In this document: in pieces, positions 59,313-64,000 of the stretch | How the letters are laid out: every line of letters starts with the position of its first letter | Numbering within the stretch: the stretch's first letter is position 1 | Source of the DNA: Nocardia albiluteola | GTDB taxonomy: Bacteria; Actinomycetota; Actinomycetes; Mycobacteriales; Mycobacteriaceae | DNA length: 64,000 nucleotides | Assembly: GCF_018860155.1 (NCBI RefSeq) | Contig: NZ_JAHKNI010000011.1 | Coordinates: 110,656 to 174,655, forward strand | Direction: 5' to 3' | The notes under the pieces: generated by a model | What the model was told of the DNA's origin: nothing | The model's database searches: none | The model's input: the letters and a program-made list of their open reading frames with translations, nothing else | Program-made: the position numbers and the translations under genes

Positions 59313-59483
59313 CTAGAAGGTCGGCGGCTCCTTACCTTCTTTCGCATATGCCGCTTTTTCAACCTCGCTAACTTCGAGCTTCATACCGAGGACCTTCTCG
59401 GCGTCTCGCCTATTCTGTGTAATTTCCTCAGCGGTAAGCTCGAGCCGTTCAAGTTGCATTCGATCATCGCTTAATGCACCCAT
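59313..59483 (-). CDS. Small protein (56 aa)
   Basis: An ATG at 59483 with GGAGTGGCA upstream opens a 56-residue frame (MGALSDDRMQLERLELTAEE, ITQNRRDAEKVLGMKLEVSE, ending KEGKEPPTF). It is acidic, helical, of low GC and looks genuinely coding. No family was recognised. It overlaps the 3' end of the 74-residue frame upstream. The bases 59125-59312 between the hydrolase and this gene hold nothing recognisable. Confidence 0.55.
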   Translation of the reverse strand: MGALSDDRMQLERLELTAEEITQNRRDAEKVLGMKLEVSEVEKAAYAKEGKEPPTF

Positions 59484-59688
59484 TGCCACTCCTTCGACCC
59501 ATCTTCGTAGCAGATTCGATGCCCGCCTTGGTCGTCAGGCACAGCAGCCGACGACCAAGCTCGCGCCCCAGACTACCCTGATGATCCGCCGACGCACCCT
59601 CACCTGGAGTATTCAGATAAACGCGACGACGTACGACCCCGAACACGGAGACCATTCCCCCGGGAGGCTCACACAATGCCATTGTCAC
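59464..59688 (-). CDS. Small hypothetical protein (74 aa)
   Basis: This 74-residue frame starts MTMALCEPPGGMVSVFGVVR and ends RRSGNGCIKR, overlapping the start of the 56-residue gene by 20 bases. It is basic, with a Gly/Arg-rich composition and no membrane segment. It could be the first gene of a two-gene unit or a chance ORF that contains the ribosome-binding site of the next one. A further 30-codon frame lies upstream, but 59689-59875 otherwise shows nothing recognisable. Confidence 0.3.
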   Translation of the reverse strand: MTMALCEPPGGMVSVFGVVRRRVYLNTPGEGASADHQGSLGRELGRRLLCLTTKAGIESATKMGRRSGNGCIKR

Positions 59689-59875
59689 GGTCAGCTCGCC
59701 TCGCCCCGTCCTGATAGACGGTCAGCACCTCACTCGCGGTGCGGGCACGGATAGGCGACATGCCGGGCCTCGGGATCCTGCGACGCTGGTTTTCGATATT
59801 AGCGAGCAGAGGAATTGAAGTCGTGGTAGTCGACCGTGTCGACCATCAACACAGCGTTTTCACCGGTGTGGATAC

Positions 59876-60121
59876 GGCCGACTGTTTGGGCAGGTACCGG
59901 AACAGGTTCCGCAGGTGGGCATGGGCGTAGCGCAGCCAGCGGGCCTAGGAAGTAAAACCGAGCAGCGCCAGCATCACCGCCAACGTGACCAGCTCGGCGC
60001 CGGTCAGGCGCGGCGCGAACCCGACCGCGGGGCGCTGCGGCGCCAGGTCTGGTCGGGCCTTCAACAGGTCGTCGGTGGTGACATACAGTGCAGTGACGAG
60101 GGTGTTTATTTCGTTGTCCAC
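59876..60121 (-). pseudogene. IS982-type transposase N-terminal fragment
   Basis: From a GTG at 60121 the frame reads NEINTLVTALYVTTDDLLKA, RPAVGFAPRLTGAELVTLAV and MLALLGFTS, then a TAG at 59947-59945, then ARWLRYAHAHLRNLFRYLPK. This is the N-terminus of IS982-family transposases, where EARWLRHARAH is usual, so a Glu codon has become TAG. The DDE catalytic core is missing after about 80 codons. No terminal repeats were found. Confidence 0.7.
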
Positions 60122-60217
60122 AACTGCGATCTACACACCCTCGCCCGCGCGGGACCACATACCGGAGAATCAGTTTGCCGGGCAAGGATATTCCCCGTGC
60201 CAGGTGTGCGCTCACCT

Positions 60218-60619
60218 TCAGGCTCCTGCCTCTTTGCAACCCGATCCTGCGGCAGTCCCGGCCGAATCTGCGACCGCATCGAAGTACGGCCAGCCGTCCA
60301 CCTCGACCGTCCTACCGGCACAGAGGGGAAGATCCGATGCGGCGGCGTCCAGGAGGCGACGGACCGTGCCGGGCTCGTACAGGTTGAGGTAGACGCGGTC
60401 CGGAAGGCGGATCAAGGCTCCGGAATCGAAGTATGAATTCGAGATGATTCTGTCCAGCCCCGGACGGAAGACCAGCGCCAGACAGCCTCGAGCGCCCTCG
60501 GGGTGGAAGGAAAGCGTGGTACTGCACGCCTCATAGGCGGGCTTTACCCGCTGCCGGACCGTCCAGTGCCACCTCGCCTCACCCACGACCAAGCAGCGCA
60601 GACGGCGGTCGTTCTTCAC
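60218..60619 (-). CDS. Hypothetical protein (133 aa)
   Basis: This frame from a GTG at 60619 reads KNDRRLRCLVVGEARWHWTV, RPGLDRIISNSYFDSGALIR, LPDRVYLNLYEPGTVRRLLD and ends GTAAGSGCKEAGA. It looks like a real soluble alpha/beta protein of a type I have seen only as hypothetical in actinobacteria. The conserved-looking centre is FDSGALIRLPDRVYLNLYEP. It overlaps the upstream frame by 41 bases on the same strand. Function unknown. Confidence 0.6.
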   Translation of the reverse strand: MKNDRRLRCLVVGEARWHWTVRQRVKPAYEACSTTLSFHPEGARGCLALVFRPGLDRIISNSYFDSGALIRLPDRVYLNLYEPGTVRRLLDAAASDLPLCAGRTVEVDGWPYFDAVADSAGTAAGSGCKEAGA

Positions 60620-61067
60620 AGTGACACCGTAAGACCCCCGGGAATCTCGCATCATCAGCCATCGCAAAGATCGTCGCCAACTCGATGATCCCGAGAGCCG
60701 CCAGTACGCTCCGCACATGAGTTGCCGGGTCCAACGTCACGACGACCCGGGGGACCCGGACTCGAGCAAGGGCAGCCCAAAGCCTGGGGTCGAGCCAGAG
60801 GATGTCGGTGTAGGGCAGGTCCGCGTAAACTGCTCGGGCCCAGTGGAATCGAGACAGGCCGAGGTGACCCGGCGGGACGCACGCCATGAGAGAGCCACAC
60901 CAAACCCACTGGTGGGCAGCCGATGTGAGAGCGACCTCGCCGGGTACCTGGACCCGATCCTGGCCGGGAACGAGCCCTACCGCCAGTATTAAGTAGCCGA
61001 TGGGCGCGCTTGCACTCGGCGCATCCGGAAGCAGGGTGCAATCGATCTTGCCGCCGGTGTAATACAC
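60579..61067 (-). CDS. Hypothetical protein, possibly STAS-like (162 aa)
   Basis: The frame has VQVPGEVALTSAAHQWVWCG, HWARAVYADLPYTDILWLDP and PRVVVTLDPATHVRSVLAAL followed by GIIELATIFAMADDA. The strand-helix order loosely resembles a STAS domain, with LTSA in the place of the DLA segment and a late LxxLGI helix, but the match is weak. The upstream start is uncertain, and the first 40 residues may not be coding. It precedes the 133-residue gene with which it overlaps. Confidence 0.4.
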   Translation of the reverse strand: MYYTGGKIDCTLLPDAPSASAPIGYLILAVGLVPGQDRVQVPGEVALTSAAHQWVWCGSLMACVPPGHLGLSRFHWARAVYADLPYTDILWLDPRLWAALARVRVPRVVVTLDPATHVRSVLAALGIIELATIFAMADDARFPGVLRCHCEERPPSALLGRG

Positions 61068-61229
61068 GAGACGAGTGCGGAGACGGCATCGCCGTATCCA
61101 GGCCGGTGATCTTCACACGAGTGGTTCACCCGAACAGACCGGATCCCCACCACCCGTGCCCCAGCGCGACCAGGCAGGCCGCACCTCTTCTGCCGTCCCG
61201 CACACGATCTCGGTCGAACCGCCGCGCGC

Positions 61230-61724
61230 TCAGCCCAGCGTGAACGTCGCGTGGCCCGCGATGTGCTCCAGATCCACATTCTGCGGATAGACCTGGGAGT
61301 ACGTGTCGATAGACGCCTCCACCTTCCCTGCGCCCGGCGCCATGCCCATGCCGGTGATCACGTTGTCCGGCATGCCGACCACCGTGGTGCCTTCGATGCG
61401 TTGTGACTGTCCGCTGGTCAGGCCGGTGTTGACGTTCCGCCAATGTACGGTGACGTAATAGGCCCCGCAGGAGTCCCCGGTCTGCGTGATCTTCACCCGA
61501 ACACCGAACACACCGGACCGAGGCTGCGGCACGGTCTCGGCATTGATGATCGCGGCACAGTTGGGACCCGGAACCCGTGTGAGGGTGGGGGTGAACCGGG
61601 CAACCGGATCGGTAGAGTTGGCACCGGCAGTCCCGGCGAACCCGCTCCACGCGGCCACCATCGCCACCGCGACCACACCCGCACGAAACGTGAACTGTTG
61701 TAAGGAAACGTTTTTAAGGCTCAT
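61230..61724 (-). CDS. Secreted protein of unknown function (164 aa)
   Basis: This protein has a clear signal peptide (basic start, hydrophobic AGVVAVAMVAAWSGFAGTAG, cleavage after ANS). The mature part is beta-rich with two Cys in CAAIINAET and DSCGAYYVTVHW that may form a disulfide, and it ends EHIAGHATFTLG. No family was recognised, but it is a typical small exported mycobacteriales protein. The 61068-61229 gap downstream shows no gene. Confidence 0.75.
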   Translation of the reverse strand: MSLKNVSLQQFTFRAGVVAVAMVAAWSGFAGTAGANSTDPVARFTPTLTRVPGPNCAAIINAETVPQPRSGVFGVRVKITQTGDSCGAYYVTVHWRNVNTGLTSGQSQRIEGTTVVGMPDNVITGMGMAPGAGKVEASIDTYSQVYPQNVDLEHIAGHATFTLG

Positions 61725-62710
61725 GCCAGTCTGTCGTCCTGCGTACGGATGGCGTTATGGCTTCCCGAGCCCCCAATCTCAGGGGCTGGCCAACGCCCGG
61801 CGCAAGGTGAGGCCTTGGCGGCGGTGCGACACCACATGCGAACTCCCGGCCCCGCAATCGAGACCTTCGCCTGCGATGCCGAGGATCCGGGGTGTCGAAC
61901 AGCAGCATCGGCGGCGTTGCCGGAGCGAGTGAGATACGGAGCCGCTGTAGGGGATCCGGTCGACAGGCGCGGGACAGCGGTTGCAGACGCATCGCCTGTA
62001 GAACGGAGCTGGGCTGCCACTGCGGGAGACTCGGACATACGCTCCGCGATATGCCACGAGAGCCTTTCCGTCCCGGCCTCCCTCCGGCGAAACCGACGAG
62101 CCAGACACTCCCTTCTGAGCCCGAGCCCCAGCCCGAATCTGAGGGGAATACTGCAAGATTCGAATATCTCCCCTCCACCAGTTGCCGTAGTCGGCAACTG
62201 GGCCTCGGCAAAGACGGCCTGGCGGAACGGCTTCCGACTCGAGGGCCGCGTTCGCAAGCTGTGCGTCCACCCAGACGGCACCTCGGACGGATGGATCGCC
62301 ACGCTACATCGCAACGACCCCCGCACACCATGCCAGCCATGGCCTTGGCCAGCTTAATCACTTAACCACCCAAATACACTGAGGCACAGGGATATCCACG
62401 AATCATCTACCTCGACTGGCCCTTACTCGAGGTCAGGGTATCTGCCCGACAGGATGGTCCGTCAACTCCTGCGTACCCACCCTGCCTGCTCCAGGAAGAA
62501 CGCCGCAGTCGGTCGCGATCCGCGACCTACCCACCTGGGACCGTCGGCCCACCGTGAGCCACCGCGCGAGGAGATCCTGCACTAGTGCTCGGATGGGCCC
62601 TGATCGATCAGCGAGACGATCACATCGTCGAGCCCAAACATGTTGCGCTCGCGCTATGCGCGGCGTAGGGAACCTGTCAGTCCCGGCGCTGCGATATCGC
62701 AGTTCGGGCA
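61725..62710. other. Stretch without a recognisable gene
   Basis: Several long frames are open here on both strands, as expected at this GC. None shows a domain, signal peptide or convincing ribosome-binding site, and all have an Arg/Ser/Pro-rich shadow-like composition. The first 100 bases probably contain the promoter of the secreted-protein gene. This may be decayed DNA ending at the IS5-type element. Confidence 0.5.
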
Positions 62711-62714
62711 TCTA

Positions 62715-63436
62715 AGACCGTGTCTCATGTCGTTGATTTCGCCAGTTTCTTGTAGCAGGTCCGTGTCGCGGCGAGTGTGAGGAAGCCGAGAAAATGCGTG
62801 GCCGCGGCGTGCAGCTTGGCCGGTCTGCGCCGACGAGGGCCACGCCGGGATCGGACTTCGGGGATCGCTTTGACCAACGGGCGCAGCGCTTGTGCGTCAT
62901 TGGTGTTGGCCGCCGAAATACCCACGGACAGAGGGATTCCCGCGCGATCGGACAGGACGTGAATCTTCGAACCGGAATTGCCGCGGTCGATCGGGCTCGG
63001 CCCGGTCAGAGATCCCTTTTTTCGCCCGCACCGACGCCGCGTCGATTACCGCTCGCGACCAGTCGATCAAGCCTTTGCCACCCAGCTCATCCGGCACAGC
63101 CCGGTGTAATCGCCGCCAGAGCCCGGCTTCGGTCCACACACTGAACCGGCGGTGCGCGGTCGGGACGGTGACACCGAACGACGGTGGCAGCATCCGCCAC
63201 GCGCAGCCGCTGGTCAGCACGAACACCACCGCGGTGAACACCGCACGCTCGTCGACCGGCGCGGTGCCACCACCCTGCGGACATGGGGTGAACTCCGGTA
63301 ACAGCGGCTCGACCAAAACCCACAACTCGTTCGGGACAAGGCGTTTGGACAACTCATCAACCACAAGCCGAACATCATGCAGCACAACCAGATTCGACGC
63401 AGCACAACCAAATCACAGCCACGTAAGACACGGTCT
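62715..63436 (-). mobile_element. Decayed IS5-family (IS427-like) insertion sequence
   Basis: The ends form inverted repeats: AGACCGTGTCTCA at 62715-62727 and, on the other strand, AGACCGTGTCTTA at 63436-63424 (12 of 13 identical). Between them lies a transposase gene in two frames with an internal deletion, giving a total length of 722 bases. The element is non-autonomous now. No clear target-site duplication was seen. Confidence 0.8.
62725..63385 (-). pseudogene. IS5-type transposase, two frames with deletion
   Basis: The first frame from GTG at 63385 reads LVPNELWVLVEPLLPEFTPC, TSGCAWRMLPPSFGVTVPTA and VIDAASVRAKKG. At an A6G3 run it leaves frame. The second frame continues GSLTGPSPIDRGNSGSKIHV, LSDRAGIPLSVGISAANTND to RRRRPAKLHA and then jumps to ATHFLGFLTLAATRTCYKKL. 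The catalytic-domain region between KLHA and THFLGF, about 60 residues in relatives, is missing. In IS427-like elements the A6G run is a programmed -1 frameshift site, so the frame change is probably native and the deletion is the damage. Confidence 0.8.
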
Positions 63437-63508
63437 CAGGCGATCTTGCCGTCCTGCATGGTGGCGGTGTCGCGTGAGCGGCCTGGGCGGGAGTTCTGCG
63501 CAATGGGA

Positions 63509-63530
63509 GTGCCCCGGCTTCTAGGGGCAC
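63509..63530. terminator. Hairpin between the IS element and the last gene
   Basis: GTGCCCC (63509-63515) pairs with GGGGCAC (63524-63530) around an eight-base loop. It may terminate transcripts or be a remnant. The rest of 63437-63681 contains no recognisable gene. Confidence 0.4.
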
Positions 63531-63681
63531 CCCGGTTCGTGCGAGCGGATGTAATATCTTACGAGGGAATCAAATTCGTCGTCTACGGGCGTCGATGCAG
63601 CCCCGGATGCGGTCGCCGTCCGTATCTTTCGCGCGGCATCACCGTATCGGCGGGGGCTCGGATAGAAATGCGTGTGCGCCC

Positions 63682-64000
63682 ATGGGAGATTCGGATATTC
63701 GGTTCGGCGTGGACCTGTATGAATTGGAGAAGGCCGCGAAGGCGGATTTTCCGCTGGTCTCGACCGACTACGGTATTGCGATCAGCAACTGCAACGCCGT
63801 TCACGATGGGGTGGCGAAGGCGATGCAGCGACCAACATACTTCGGCGGTGACGCGGAAGGCCCGGTATTTCGCGCCTACCTCACCCTGCACGAGACGGTG
63901 GTGAGCTACCTGACGAGTACCAAGAGCAATCTGGACGACACCGCGACAGCCCTGGACGCCGCGGCGCATTATTTTGCCGGCACCGATCGAGCGGCCAGCG
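63682..64000 (+). CDS. Start of a probable secreted WXG100-like/helical protein (partial)
   Basis: From the ATG at 63682 the frame is open to the end of the window (over 106 residues). It reads MGDSDIRFGVDLYELEKAAK, DYGIAISNCNAVHDGVAKAM and ETVVSYLTSTKSNLDDTATA then LDAAAHYFAGTDRAAS. The long amphipathic helices and the ending DTATALDAAAHYFAGTDRAAS are typical of ESX-linked WXG100-like and related mycobacteriales proteins. The WxG motif itself is not seen. Its low-GC leader contains the likely promoter. The gene continues beyond the window. Confidence 0.6.
   Translation, partial: MGDSDIRFGVDLYELEKAAKADFPLVSTDYGIAISNCNAVHDGVAKAMQRPTYFGGDAEGPVFRAYLTLHETVVSYLTSTKSNLDDTATALDAAAHYFAGTDRAAS

Noticed and set aside
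61749..62357. Plus- and minus-strand ORFs of about 200 residues
   Set aside because: Mutually overlapping frames with no domains or ribosome sites; neither can be preferred.

Overview
The window comes from a high-GC, mycolic-acid-bearing actinomycete, most likely Nocardia or a close relative. The mycobacteriales character rests on a CmrA-type mycolate reductase, an MspA-family porin, an L,D-transpeptidase lipoprotein, a SigD-like sigma factor and an actinobacterial group 1h [NiFe]-hydrogenase. The assignment is inferred from gene content; no marker gene fixes the species.

Layout. 1-11 kb: ordinary chromosome with a VOC protein, secreted hydrolases, CmrA behind a tandem start-codon-bearing repeat, a LysA-like decarboxylase with a possible RBS-masking leader, MarR plus amidohydrolase, a HerA/DUF853 ATPase, oligoribonuclease and tRNA-His. 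11-28 kb: an accessory zone with an integrase relic beside tRNA-His, regulator/enzyme pairs (TetR/BVMO, MerR/VOC, TetR/aldo-keto reductase, XRE/alcohol dehydrogenase), several broken genes, and two DUF234-type ATPases around a cupin, a DoxX-like protein and an MspA porin. 28-37 kb: a double-membrane-module histidine-kinase-like protein, a PIG-L deacetylase, a CocE hydrolase, a GAF protein, a SigD-like sigma factor and a CGNR regulator divergent from an alpha/beta hydrolase.

36.9-51.2 kb is the centrepiece: a tightly packed, co-directional cluster for an actinobacterial-type uptake [NiFe]-hydrogenase. It holds hypA-hypB, the small and large subunits, a NifU/Rieske-like fusion, DUF5947, DUF6084, an unnamed 446-residue protein, a 39-residue DUF6893-like membrane peptide, a maturation protease, hypC-hypF-hypC-hypD-hypE and DUF6390. 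The small subunit has the CxxD replacement typical of this oxygen-insensitive group, and a complete Hyp set builds the NiFe(CN)2CO centre. The NifU/Rieske-like protein is the best candidate for passing electrons onward, but its Rieske ligands are altered. The physiological role, scavenging low or atmospheric H2 during starvation, is known for the family and inferred here.

51-64 kb: a CMD-like pair, an L,D-transpeptidase, a YeiH exporter divergent from a LysR regulator, then tRNA-Lys. Beyond the tRNA lies a mobile-element graveyard: integrase and IS630 relics, a toxin-tip/immunity-like remnant with an in-frame TGA, an AraC/hydrolase pair, very small ORFs, an IS982 relic, hypothetical proteins, a decayed IS5-type element with an A6G3 frameshift site, and the 5' part of a probable secreted helical protein running off the end.
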